64,000 nucleotides of DNA from Escherichia coli DSM 30083 = JCM 1649 = ATCC 11775 (GTDB lineage Bacteria; Pseudomonadota; Gammaproteobacteria; Enterobacterales; Enterobacteriaceae). A model generated the notes under the pieces. That model was given only the letters and a program-made list of their open reading frames with translations. It was not told where the DNA came from and made no database searches. Shown here piece after piece: positions 15,550-23,942 of the stretch (positions are counted from its first letter, which is position 1; each line of letters opens with the position of its first letter). The stretch covers positions 4,464,001 to 4,528,000 of the forward strand of contig NZ_CP033092.2 in assembly GCF_003697165.2 (NCBI RefSeq), given 5' to 3'. Made by a program: the position numbers and the translations under genes.

Positions 15550-16968
15550 TTATCCGTGTAATGCTTTATTATTCAAGGCCATTGCTGCTTCGTGGATGAC
15601 TTCGCTTAAGGTCGGATGCGCATGGATCGCACAGGCAATATCCTCGCCAGAGGCGCTAAAAGTCATCGCCAGCGCAATTTCATTGATCAGCTCCGATGCC
15701 TGCGGGCCAACAATCGCTCCGCCAAGTACGCGGTCAGTGTGTTTATCGCTGTATAACGTGCAACGCCCACCTTCCTGGCCTAATGCTAAGGCGCGACCGT
15801 TACCGGCAAACAGAGAATTTCCTTTGTTAAAGACTCTGCCAGCGGCTTTCAGTGAGGCCTCGTTTTCCCCTACCCACGCAACTTCCGGTTGGGTGTAAAT
15901 CACCGAAGGGATCAGCGCAAAATTAATCGGCTCTACCGCCAGTCCGGCAATTTGATCCGCAACCACCACACCTTCAGCCATCGCTTTATGCGCCAGCATC
16001 GGCCCTCGCACGACATCACCAATTGCCCACAGCCCGGCTTTCCCGGTACGGCATAAGTTATCGACGGCAATACCGCCACGGTTATCGGCTTCAAGACCGA
16101 GTTGCACGAGATCGACACCAGAAAGTCGCGGTACACGTCCAATGGCAAGAATTAATTTATCGAAGCGGCTTTCTTCTCGCTTCTCACCCTGCCGCCAGCG
16201 CACATGCACACCGTCATCCCGTTGTTCAATAGCCTCAATCTCTACTGCCAGTTGCATTTTCATCCCACTGGCAATCATTGCTTTACGGACTTCGTTCGAC
16301 AGGCGAGCTTCCAGTGCAGGCAAGAACGTTGGCGCCATCTCCAGCAGCGTGACATCTGAACCGACCCGATTCCACACAGACCCCAGTTCAAGGCCAATCA
16401 CGCCAGCGCCGATCACACCGAGACGCGGCGGCACTTCGCTCAATGCCAGGGCGCCACGATTGTCGAGGATCTGTTGATTATCAATGGTAACGCCAGGCAG
16501 CTGACGCGGCTGAGAACCTGTTGCAATCACTACATTACGGGCGTGAATGTGTTGATCGTTTACGCGTAATTGCCAAATCTCATCCTGAGCACGTTCTAAC
16601 GTTGCGAGGCCGCACAAGTGCTTCACTTTATTTTTCTTAAACAGCAAGCTGATGCCCATTGTCAGGCGGCTTACTATGGCATCTTTACGTTGAATCATCG
16701 CGGCAGCATTGAAAGATACGCCTTCAACGTTAACGCCATGAATGCTTGCCTCATGCTGTACTTGCGCGTACAGCTCGGAAGATTGCAGCAACGATTTTGA
16801 CGGAATACAGCCGACATTGAGACACGTACCGCCCGGCGAAGGTTCGCCCTGTGCATTAACACCATCATCAATACATACTACGGAAAGCCCATTCTGCGCA
16901 GCCCGCAGTGCCGCTACGTAACCACCTGGCCCACCCCCCATAACTGCCACATCAAAAATTGTACTCAT
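15550..16968 (-). CDS. Dedicated dihydrolipoamide dehydrogenase E3 (Lpd-like)
   Basis: A 472-residue FAD disulfide oxidoreductase. The FAD-binding GGGPGGY lies at 11-17. The redox-active disulfide is Cys49/Cys54 in GGTCLNVGCIPSK. An NAD motif GAGVIGLELGSVW follows, and a C-terminal HAHPTLSE carries the catalytic His-Glu pair. It reoxidises dihydrolipoyl groups of the E2 encoded 11 bases upstream. In K-12 a single lpd serves PDH, OGDH and glycine cleavage; an operon-borne E3 makes this complex self-sufficient. Confidence 0.92.
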   Translation of the reverse strand: MSTIFDVAVMGGGPGGYVAALRAAQNGLSVVCIDDGVNAQGEPSPGGTCLNVGCIPSKSLLQSSELYAQVQHEASIHGVNVEGVSFNAAAMIQRKDAIVSRLTMGISLLFKKNKVKHLCGLATLERAQDEIWQLRVNDQHIHARNVVIATGSQPRQLPGVTIDNQQILDNRGALALSEVPPRLGVIGAGVIGLELGSVWNRVGSDVTLLEMAPTFLPALEARLSNEVRKAMIASGMKMQLAVEIEAIEQRDDGVHVRWRQGEKREESRFDKLILAIGRVPRLSGVDLVQLGLEADNRGGIAVDNLCRTGKAGLWAIGDVVRGPMLAHKAMAEGVVVADQIAGLAVEPINFALIPSVIYTQPEVAWVGENEASLKAAGRVFNKGNSLFAGNGRALALGQEGGRCTLYSDKHTDRVLGGAIVGPQASELINEIALAMTFSASGEDIACAIHAHPTLSEVIHEAAMALNNKALHG

Positions 16969-16979
16969 CGGCGCCCTCC

Positions 16980-18134
16980 TTAAAGATCCAGCAACAGTTG
17001 TTCCGGTGATTCCAGTAGCTCACGTATTGCCACCAATGTCTGCACGGCTTCCTGACCATCGATAATGCGATGGTCATAGCTGAGAGCAAGGTACATCATG
17101 GGACGAATAACAACCTGGCCGTTTTCTGCGACCGGGCGCGGCGTGATGGCATGCATCCCAAGAATGGCCGACTGCGGCGGGTTAATGATTGGCGTTGACA
17201 TCATCGAACCAAAAGTACCGCCGTTGGTGATAGAGAACGTGCCGCCCTGTAACGCCTCCAGCGGCAATTTGCCATTGCGTGCCTGTGTGGCGTATTCGGC
17301 AATTTGCCGTTCAATTTCCACCAAAGAGAGTGATTGCGCATTGCGTAACACAGGCACTACCAGGCCGCGGTTGCTGCTCACTGCAATGCCGATATCGCAA
17401 TAATCACGCCAGATAATCTCGTTGCCATCAACGCTGGCATTCACTACAGGGAAGCGCTCCAGCGCCCGGGTAACGGCCTTAACAAAGAAGGACATAAAGC
17501 CCAGCTTCACGCCGTGCTTCTCGGCAAAACGATCTTTCCAGCGGGTGCGTAAATCCATCACGCTCTGCATGTTTACTTCGTTGAATGTGGTAAGAATGGC
17601 GTTATTTTGTTGGGAAGCCAGCAGACGCTCAGCAATTCGCTGACGTAAGCGCGACATCGGCTCACGACGTTCCTGACGAGCACCCGGTGTCAAGGGTTTA
17701 GCTGGCGCGATCTCCGCCACCCGTTCAGGCTGAATGACTGGTGCAGGAGTAACGCGCTGTACATCCTCTTTCAGGATACGTCCATTTCTCCCGCTCCCCG
17801 CAACGTCAGCAAGTTCAACACCACTACGCTGTGCCTCCAGCCGTGCGGAAGGCATCGCCAGGGTTTCGGTGACTGGTGTGACGGTTTCTTCTATGACAGC
17901 TTGCGGCTTAAGATGCGCCAACAGTTGCGCGGACGTGACCGTGCTACCTTCGCTGACGATAATATTGCTTAACACGCCATCGTGCGGGGCCGGTATTTCC
18001 AGAATGACTTTATCGGTTTCCAGCTCGGCAATCACATCATCGCGTTTTACGTGCTCGCCTTCTTGTTTACACCAGGTTGTCAGCGTGCCTTCCGTGACAG
18101 ATTCCGGTAATACAGGGACAGTAATTTCGATCAT
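16980..18134 (-). CDS. Second dihydrolipoyl succinyltransferase E2o (SucB-like)
   Basis: A 384-residue E2. The N-terminal lipoyl domain has Lys42 in ETDKV as lipoylation site. An E3-binding domain (about 95-125) follows, with SARLEAQRSGVELADVAGSG. The C-terminal catalytic domain has His355 in SYDHRIIDG. Linkers are Ala/Pro-rich. It transfers succinyl groups from E1o to CoA. It is slightly shorter than K-12 SucB (405), mostly in the linker. It starts 32 bases after the sucA-like stop and ends 11 bases before the E3 gene. Confidence 0.92.
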   Translation of the reverse strand: MIEITVPVLPESVTEGTLTTWCKQEGEHVKRDDVIAELETDKVILEIPAPHDGVLSNIIVSEGSTVTSAQLLAHLKPQAVIEETVTPVTETLAMPSARLEAQRSGVELADVAGSGRNGRILKEDVQRVTPAPVIQPERVAEIAPAKPLTPGARQERREPMSRLRQRIAERLLASQQNNAILTTFNEVNMQSVMDLRTRWKDRFAEKHGVKLGFMSFFVKAVTRALERFPVVNASVDGNEIIWRDYCDIGIAVSSNRGLVVPVLRNAQSLSLVEIERQIAEYATQARNGKLPLEALQGGTFSITNGGTFGSMMSTPIINPPQSAILGMHAITPRPVAENGQVVIRPMMYLALSYDHRIIDGQEAVQTLVAIRELLESPEQLLLDL

Positions 18135-18166
18135 AAAATGTTCTCCTTATTATTTTTGTGCGCCTT

Positions 18167-20911
18167 TCATGGCTGAATATCTGCAAACGCAGCAGCAAGA
18201 AATTCGTCGATTTGTTGTTTATGTACACGCCCATACCCTGTCGCCGGAGCTGCCACTGCCGGGCGGCCTGCATACTGCCAGTAAGGAGTGTTAATTTTCA
18301 GTGCCGCCAGCTCATGACGAATCTGCCGCCACGCGCCCTGGTTTTCTGGCTCTTCCTGCAACCAAATCCATTCGCAGCAGTTCGGCCAACTCGCCAGAAC
18401 ATCATTCAGTTCTGCGACCGGGAACGGGTAGAGTTGCTCCAGGCGAACAATCGCTACCTCATCTTCACACTCACGCTGCTTACGGGCTTCCAGTACGTCG
18501 TAATAGACCTGGCCGCTACACAAAATAACGCGCTTAACTTTCTGGGACTGATGCAATTGCGGATCGGTGACTACCGGTTTATAAGCGCCATCAGTGAATT
18601 CAGAAAGCTCGCTCATAGCGCCTTTAAACCGAAGTAAACGCTTACTCATCATTATCACTAACGGTTTGCGCATTGGGCGTAATGCCTGACCGCGCAGCAA
18701 ATGGAACATTTGTGCTGACTCACTGGGCATCACCACCTGCATGTTGTTTTCTGCGCACAGTTGCAGCCAGCGCTCAGGACGCGCAGAAGAGTGCTCCGGC
18801 CCTTGTCCGTCATAGCCATGCGGCAGAAGAATGGTTAAACCGCTATAGCGATCCCACTTGGTTTCGCCAGACGAGATAAACTGGTCAATAGCAACCTGAG
18901 CGCCGTTGGCAAAGTCACCAAACTGCGCTTCCCAAATAACCAGTTGCTGAGGCGCAGACGTTGAATAGCCATATTCAAAGGCTAAGAGCGCTTCTTCATT
19001 AAGCACCGAATCATAAACATCGAAAGATGCCTGACCAGCGCGGATATGCTGTAACGGCAGATAACGACGGGCTTCAGTTTGATGATGTACCACTGCATGG
19101 CGATGACTGAACGTGCCACGCCCTGAGTCTTCACCAGAAAGACGCACACCAACACCCGCATCCACAAGCGATGCATAGGCCAGCATTTCAGCCATTCCCC
19201 AGTCTATTGGCTGAGTACCTGCGGCCATATCCTGGCGTAACGCCAGTTGCCGTTTAATGGTAGGATGTGCGACCACATCGGGTGGCAGTGTAGAAATGAT
19301 TTCACCATACGCTGCCAGCTTTTGCCGAGGCAATGCCGTAGATACCGGGGCGCTCCAGTGAGGGTTGGTCAACCCATACCAGTTAGCGCTAAAAGAGTGA
19401 ATTGCAGGTTTGAGAGGCTGCGGTTCACGTTTCTGGCAGCTATCCAGCCAGTCGCGATAGCGTGCCGTCATCTCATCTTGTTGCGCCTGAGTTAACAGGC
19501 CGCGGCGGGCAAGAGATTCACCATAACGGGCGAGCGTACCAGGGTGAGCATCCACTGCCTGATACATTTGTGGCTGGGTAAGACGTGGCTCATCGCTTTC
19601 GTTGTGTCCGTGCTTACGGAAGCAGCAAATATCGATGATGATGTCGCGCCGGAAGGTGTCTCGCCATTCGCACGCCAGTTCCATTACCTGGCAAACAGCG
19701 TCAACGTCATCGCCATTAACGTGGATAATTGGGGCCGCTACCATTTTGGCAATATCGGTGCAGTACCGTGAAGAACGCATATCCTGCAAGCGGGAAGTGG
19801 TGAAGCCAATCTGATTGTTAATCACCAGATGTAGCGTACCGCCAGTGCCGTAGCCCTGAGTCTGCGATAAGTTAAACGTGGTTTGGTTGACGCCGAGGCC
19901 GCCCAACGCGGAATCCCCATGAATAAGTACGCCCACCACTTTTGCCTGACCATCCTCACCACGGCGTTCCTGCCTGGCTCGCACCTGGCCCAGCACCACC
20001 GGATTCACGATCTCCAGATGTGAGGGGTTATACGCCAGCGCCACATGCAGCGAACCGGCAGGTGTTTCCAGATTGCTGGAATACCCCATGTGGTATTTCA
20101 CATCGCCTGAACCACTGCCGATCGTCTGCTTGCCTTCAAACTCAGCAAAAAGCTGTGCCGGGTCTTTATTCAACAGATTAACCAGAACATTAAGTCTTCC
20201 CCGGTGCGCCATGCCAATGACCATTTCCTCCACACCTTGCGCACGCAGGCGTTTTGTCAGCGTATCGAGCGCCGGGATTGCACTTTCGCCCCCTTCCAGA
20301 GAAAACCGTTTCTGCCCAACATAACGGGTATGCAGATAACGCTCTAACGTCTCTGCCGCCATCAGTTTTTCAAAACGGGCAATGCAGGTTTGGGCATCAG
20401 CTTGTGGCGCATTGCTGCTCTCAATCCGTGATAACAACCAGTTGATTTCTTCACGATTTTCCAGATGAGCAAGTTCATAAGCCTGGCTACCGGCCCAGGC
20501 TTGCTCCAGCAGGTTAAGCAGTTGCTTAAGTGGCATTTGCGTGGTGTGTGCGCCAAAGGTGACGCTAAACTCCTGCAACAAGTCTTCTTCGCTTAATCCC
20601 CAAAAACCAGGCTGGAGGGAGGGAACGTCAGCTGGGGGATTCAAACCAAGTGGATCAAGCTTTGCGCGCAGATGCCCCTGCGTGCGCCAGGCATTGATCA
20701 GTTGTATTACCGCAGCCTGTTTTTTTAACGTCGCACCGCTGACGTTGTTATCACCGGATACGCTTTGGACAGTCAGTTCAGGTGAAAGAAAAAAACGCCG
20801 CCAGTCTTCCGGGAGTTGTTCCGGCGTACGCAACCAGGTCTGGTAGTACTCTTCAAGCCAGGTCGCGTTATCTCCACTAAGCAGCGTGCCGGGCGAGGTC
20901 ATGTTCTCCAT
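18167..20911 (-). CDS. Second 2-oxoglutarate dehydrogenase E1o (SucA-like)
   Basis: A 914-residue ThDP-dependent E1o, close to the usual 930. It has the N-terminal E2-binding segment WLEEYYQTWLRTPEQLPEDWRRFF. Core features GMAHRGRLNVLVNLLNK, GSGDVKYHMG and CFRKHGHNESDEP follow. The start ATG at 20911 has AGGAG 8 bases upstream; a longer frame would extend through the promoter. It is the first gene of sucA-sucB-lpd-sucC-sucD (minus strand). A sigma54 promoter lies about 36-52 bases upstream. It decarboxylates 2-oxoglutarate oxidatively toward succinyl-CoA. Confidence 0.92.
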   Translation of the reverse strand: MENMTSPGTLLSGDNATWLEEYYQTWLRTPEQLPEDWRRFFLSPELTVQSVSGDNNVSGATLKKQAAVIQLINAWRTQGHLRAKLDPLGLNPPADVPSLQPGFWGLSEEDLLQEFSVTFGAHTTQMPLKQLLNLLEQAWAGSQAYELAHLENREEINWLLSRIESSNAPQADAQTCIARFEKLMAAETLERYLHTRYVGQKRFSLEGGESAIPALDTLTKRLRAQGVEEMVIGMAHRGRLNVLVNLLNKDPAQLFAEFEGKQTIGSGSGDVKYHMGYSSNLETPAGSLHVALAYNPSHLEIVNPVVLGQVRARQERRGEDGQAKVVGVLIHGDSALGGLGVNQTTFNLSQTQGYGTGGTLHLVINNQIGFTTSRLQDMRSSRYCTDIAKMVAAPIIHVNGDDVDAVCQVMELACEWRDTFRRDIIIDICCFRKHGHNESDEPRLTQPQMYQAVDAHPGTLARYGESLARRGLLTQAQQDEMTARYRDWLDSCQKREPQPLKPAIHSFSANWYGLTNPHWSAPVSTALPRQKLAAYGEIISTLPPDVVAHPTIKRQLALRQDMAAGTQPIDWGMAEMLAYASLVDAGVGVRLSGEDSGRGTFSHRHAVVHHQTEARRYLPLQHIRAGQASFDVYDSVLNEEALLAFEYGYSTSAPQQLVIWEAQFGDFANGAQVAIDQFISSGETKWDRYSGLTILLPHGYDGQGPEHSSARPERWLQLCAENNMQVVMPSESAQMFHLLRGQALRPMRKPLVIMMSKRLLRFKGAMSELSEFTDGAYKPVVTDPQLHQSQKVKRVILCSGQVYYDVLEARKQRECEDEVAIVRLEQLYPFPVAELNDVLASWPNCCEWIWLQEEPENQGAWRQIRHELAALKINTPYWQYAGRPAVAAPATGYGRVHKQQIDEFLAAAFADIQP

Positions 20912-20946
20912 GTTTTTCTCCTGATGGTCATAGACAGCCGCATTAC

Positions 20947-20963
20947 TGCACAATCCGTACCAA
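20947..20963 (-). promoter_or_regulatory. Candidate sigma54 promoter of the sucABlpdCD-like operon
   Basis: The minus strand reads TTGGTACGGATTGTGCA. GG (-24, 20960-20961) and GC (-12, 20948-20949) are correctly spaced, and TGGYACG and TGCA match the consensus. Predicted transcription starts near 20936, giving a leader of about 25 bases. Confidence 0.75.
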
Positions 20964-21015
20964 CAGTTAAAAACACTAATTTTCAAAAACTTATAGAAAA
21001 GAGATGATGTAAAAG

Positions 21016-21033
21016 TGGGCGAAAAAAGGGACA
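21016..21033. promoter_or_regulatory. Degenerate KguR-like site upstream of the sucA-like gene
   Basis: TGGGCGAAAAAAGGGACA matches the complement of the palindrome at 13381-13398 (TGTGCGGAAAACCGCGCA form) at about two thirds of positions. It is centred near -88 relative to the predicted sigma54 start. It is weak alone; the position is its main support. Confidence 0.3.
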
Positions 21034-21060
21034 GAATAGTAGGGGATGGCTGGAGTCAGG

Positions 21061-21084
21061 AACAGGCGGAGAGATCCGCCTGTT
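21061..21084. terminator. Perfect 10-bp-arm palindrome after tyrB
   Basis: AACAGGCGGA-GAGA-TCCGCCTGTT lies just past the tyrB stop. It is most likely the tyrB transcription terminator, although no T-run follows on the minus strand. It also contains GCGGA/TCCGC, similar to the KguR palindrome core but with wider spacing. Confidence 0.65.
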
Positions 21085-21092
21085 GATTAAAA

Positions 21093-22286
21093 TCACATCA
21101 CCGCAGCAAACGCCTTTGCCACGCGATGCACATTTTGCGCGTTAAGCCCGGCGACACACATGCGACCGCTGGCGATGAGATAGACACCAAATTCTTCACG
21201 TAGTCGGTCAACCTGAGCGGTTCTTAAACCGGTATAACTGAACATGCCGCGCTGATTAAGCAGATAATCGAAATTGCGCTCTGGCATCTCTGTGCTCAAT
21301 ACCTTCACCAGTTCCTGACGCATTGCCAGAATGCGAGTACGCATCTCTTCTACTTCCGCCAGCCAGCTGGCTTTCAATGCCTCGTCATTCAGCACCGCAG
21401 CCACCACCTGCGCACCAAAATTCGGCGGGCTGGAGTAGTTGCGGCGAACGGTTGCTTTCAATTGCCCCAGTACGCGGCCTGCGGCTTCGGCATCTTCACA
21501 CAGAACAGAAAGTCCGCCGACGCGCTCGCCGTAAAGGGAGAAAATTTTCGAGAACGAATTGCTCACCAGAGCGGGTAATCCAGCGCTGGCAATGGCGCGA
21601 ATGGCGTAGGCATCCTCTTCCATACCGGCACCAAATCCTTGATAGGCAATATCGAGGAATGGAATAAGCTCGCGGGCTTTGAGAATTTCAATCACGGAAT
21701 CCCACTGGTCATTAGTGAGATCGGCACCCGTTGGGTTGTGGCAACATGGATGCAGCAACACAATACTGCGGGCAGGTAATGTTTTCAGCGTCGCCAACAG
21801 GTCATTAAAGCGCACGCCGTTAGTCGCTTCGTCATACCAGGGGTAAGTACTTACTTCGAATCCAGCCCCGGCGAATATTGCTACGTGGTTTTCCCAGGTA
21901 GGATCGCTGACCCAGACGCCTGATTCCGGGAAGTAGCGTTTCAGGAAATCTGCACCCACTTTCAATGCCCCTGAGCCGCCAAGGGTTTGAATGGTTGCTA
22001 CGCGCTGTTGTTGCAGTACCGGATGGTCCGCACCAAACAGCAGCGGCGCAATGGCATGGCGATAGCTGTTAAGCCCTTCCATCGGTAAATAAAGCGAAGC
22101 ACCATGAGGCTGCGCATTCAGGCGCGCTTCCGCATCCGCTACGGCTTTCAGTTGTGGAATAATTCCGTCTTCGTTGTAGTACAGACCGATACTTAAATTC
22201 ACTTTGTCGCTGCGAGGGTCTTCTTTAAAACGCTCCATAAGCGTAAGAATCGGGTCGCCAGCGTAGGCGTCAACTTTTTGAAACAC
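21093..22286 (-). CDS. tyrB: TyrB, aromatic-amino-acid aminotransferase
   Basis: A 397-residue class I PLP aminotransferase with a GTG start (VFQKVDAYAGDP) preceded by GGAGAA, as in K-12. The PLP lysine lies in SNSFSKIFSLYGERVGG. It transaminates tyrosine, phenylalanine and, less well, leucine and aspartate with 2-oxoglutarate. In K-12 alr lies directly upstream; here the nadR-like gene ends 82 bases before the start, so the tyrB promoter and TyrR control must fit in that gap or inside the salvage gene. I could not identify a clear TyrR box. Confidence 0.96.
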   Translation of the reverse strand: MFQKVDAYAGDPILTLMERFKEDPRSDKVNLSIGLYYNEDGIIPQLKAVADAEARLNAQPHGASLYLPMEGLNSYRHAIAPLLFGADHPVLQQQRVATIQTLGGSGALKVGADFLKRYFPESGVWVSDPTWENHVAIFAGAGFEVSTYPWYDEATNGVRFNDLLATLKTLPARSIVLLHPCCHNPTGADLTNDQWDSVIEILKARELIPFLDIAYQGFGAGMEEDAYAIRAIASAGLPALVSNSFSKIFSLYGERVGGLSVLCEDAEAAGRVLGQLKATVRRNYSSPPNFGAQVVAAVLNDEALKASWLAEVEEMRTRILAMRQELVKVLSTEMPERNFDYLLNQRGMFSYTGLRTAQVDRLREEFGVYLIASGRMCVAGLNAQNVHRVAKAFAAVM

Positions 22287-22367
22287 GCGATGGTTCTCCA
22301 GGTTTACGGGCAGGTGGTTAAAACACAATAAACCGGAAGTAGACGAAGATCGAGTGGATGTTCAAAG

Positions 22368-23366
22368 TCAGTCGGGAAGGCGATGTAGAATTTGCCCCAG
22401 TCGCTCTTGCAGCGAACCCGAAACAGAAAGATAAGGAATATTCCTGCGCGATAATTCCTGTTCATACCACACCTGTTGCCGTGCGCGAAATACCTCTCCT
22501 TGCCGGGTGCCATCCTGCACGAAGGGAAATTCTGCGCCGCAAAGCACCACCAGAGAGTATTCCCGCTCCGCCAGTTGATGAAGTTCTTGCGGAGCATGAC
22601 CATATTGATCAAGGGCATAGAACAAGGTCGTGAGTGGCGACGTGTCACATATAAGATAGTGATTAGCTTCTGCTTGTTGTTCCCGGCGTACCTGTTCGCA
22701 GGCGATATGCAACAAATCATCCGCGGTTAAGATTCCGTTTTTTTCTTCCCAATAGTCGCGGCCAAATTCAGCGACATACACCGTATCAAGCCCATCCGCC
22801 AGCGCTTTTGAAAGCGTGCTTTTACCGGTAGATTCGCCACCAAGCAGACAGATACGGCGAACGAAACTGTAATAAACATCATTCGCCAACATGTAGCGAT
22901 AGCGGTGAACATCGGAACGAATAAGCGTTCCCGAAGGCGCTTCATCGCCAACTGGGCGCGCCATTCGAACGTGTTCAACGGGTTGGGCAAAACGCCGCGC
23001 CAGCACGTTAGCAAAGCCATCGCCATAGTCTTCTGCAGTAAATACAGCATGTGGACGACAGCGTAATATCTGCAGGCACAGCGTCGCCACATAATGACGG
23101 TGGATGTCGGCATCGTTATGCGGTATGGCAGGTAAGTTATAACGCGCAACAAGCTCTGGCGTCAGTACCAAAATCGTCGCTTGCGGGAAGCGCACTTGCA
23201 GCCACGTCAGGCGCTTTTCAGGTTCACAGTCAGGCATTTCCGGCACGGAATAACTGATGATGAACAGTTCTTCACATTGCGCCAGTGCGGTATTGATCAA
23301 CTTTTCATGACCACAATGCAAAGGCGCGAATTTACCAACCACCAGGCCCGTTGCAAAAGGCTTCAT
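22368..23366 (-). CDS. NadR-like NMN adenylyltransferase/ribosylnicotinamide kinase without repressor domain
   Basis: A 332-residue bifunctional enzyme. The nucleotidyltransferase part has GKFAPLHCGH (11-20, HxGH) and the C-terminal signature SGTLIR (145-150). The kinase part has Walker A GGESTGKST (176-184). Classical E. coli NadR has about 60 extra N-terminal residues forming a helix-turn-helix; here the protein begins straight at the transferase domain, so it should be enzymatic only. The start at 23366 overlaps the pnuC-like stop as ATGA, indicating translational coupling. Predicted role: phosphorylate imported nicotinamide riboside to NMN and adenylate it to NAD. Confidence 0.85.
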   Translation of the reverse strand: MKPFATGLVVGKFAPLHCGHEKLINTALAQCEELFIISYSVPEMPDCEPEKRLTWLQVRFPQATILVLTPELVARYNLPAIPHNDADIHRHYVATLCLQILRCRPHAVFTAEDYGDGFANVLARRFAQPVEHVRMARPVGDEAPSGTLIRSDVHRYRYMLANDVYYSFVRRICLLGGESTGKSTLSKALADGLDTVYVAEFGRDYWEEKNGILTADDLLHIACEQVRREQQAEANHYLICDTSPLTTLFYALDQYGHAPQELHQLAEREYSLVVLCGAEFPFVQDGTRQGEVFRARQQVWYEQELSRRNIPYLSVSGSLQERLGQILHRLPD

Positions 23367-23920
23367 GATGTTTGCAACTCTTTGCGCCATTGATACAAAC
23401 CATGCCAGGCGTTAATCCAGAACAGGAAATATAAGCCAGCGGTCAGGTTTAAACCGCGCGTCATATACAGTGGCACTGCCAGGGTATTCACCGCTAACCA
23501 GACGAACCAGTTTTCGATACGTCTTCCCATCAACATGAATTGTGCCAGAACGCTAAAGGTCAAAATCAACGAATCCAGCCAGGGTGCCCAGGCATTGGTA
23601 AAGGTGTGGAGTAAAAAGCCGTAACCGCCTGCCACGACGACAGCACAGAGCAACAAAAGGAAAAAGTGACTGGCTTGCGTTCGGCGCACCGGCAAGATGT
23701 CGCCACCCTGACCTTTCAGCCAGTGGATCCAGCCAGTGATGCTGGTCGCGATGAAGAATAACTGGAGCGTAACGTCGGCATAGAGTTGCACAGACCAAAA
23801 AACCCAGCCGTACAATATGCTGCCAATTATGCCGATCCACCATGTATGCACATTGTTTCTGGCAGCCAGCCAGACGGAAACCGCGTATGCCAGACACGCG
23901 GCGATTTCTGAATAAGACAT
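23363..23920 (-). CDS. PnuC-family nicotinamide riboside transporter
   Basis: A 185-residue membrane protein with about seven hydrophobic segments and the PnuC signature WIHW (residues 64-67). GFLLH and a C-terminal WINAWHGLYQWRK are also typical. A strong ribosome site (GGGAGG) precedes the ATG at 23920. The gene starts 22 bases after alr and overlaps the NadR-like gene by 4 bases. PnuC proteins are facilitators whose uptake is driven by intracellular phosphorylation, which the coupled kinase would supply. Relatives carry thiamine or riboflavin, but the NadR partner points to nicotinamide riboside. K-12 has a separate pnuC beside nadA. Confidence 0.85.
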   Translation of the reverse strand: MSYSEIAACLAYAVSVWLAARNNVHTWWIGIIGSILYGWVFWSVQLYADVTLQLFFIATSITGWIHWLKGQGGDILPVRRTQASHFFLLLLCAVVVAGGYGFLLHTFTNAWAPWLDSLILTFSVLAQFMLMGRRIENWFVWLAVNTLAVPLYMTRGLNLTAGLYFLFWINAWHGLYQWRKELQTS

Positions 23921-23942
23921 TGTCCCTCCCTGGAGACGAATA

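Noticed and set aside
21061..21084. KguR enhancer at the palindrome AACAGGCGGA-GAGA-TCCGCCTGTT
   Set aside because: It shares GCGGA/TCCGC, but spacing differs by two bases and its place right after the tyrB stop is better explained as the tyrB terminator.
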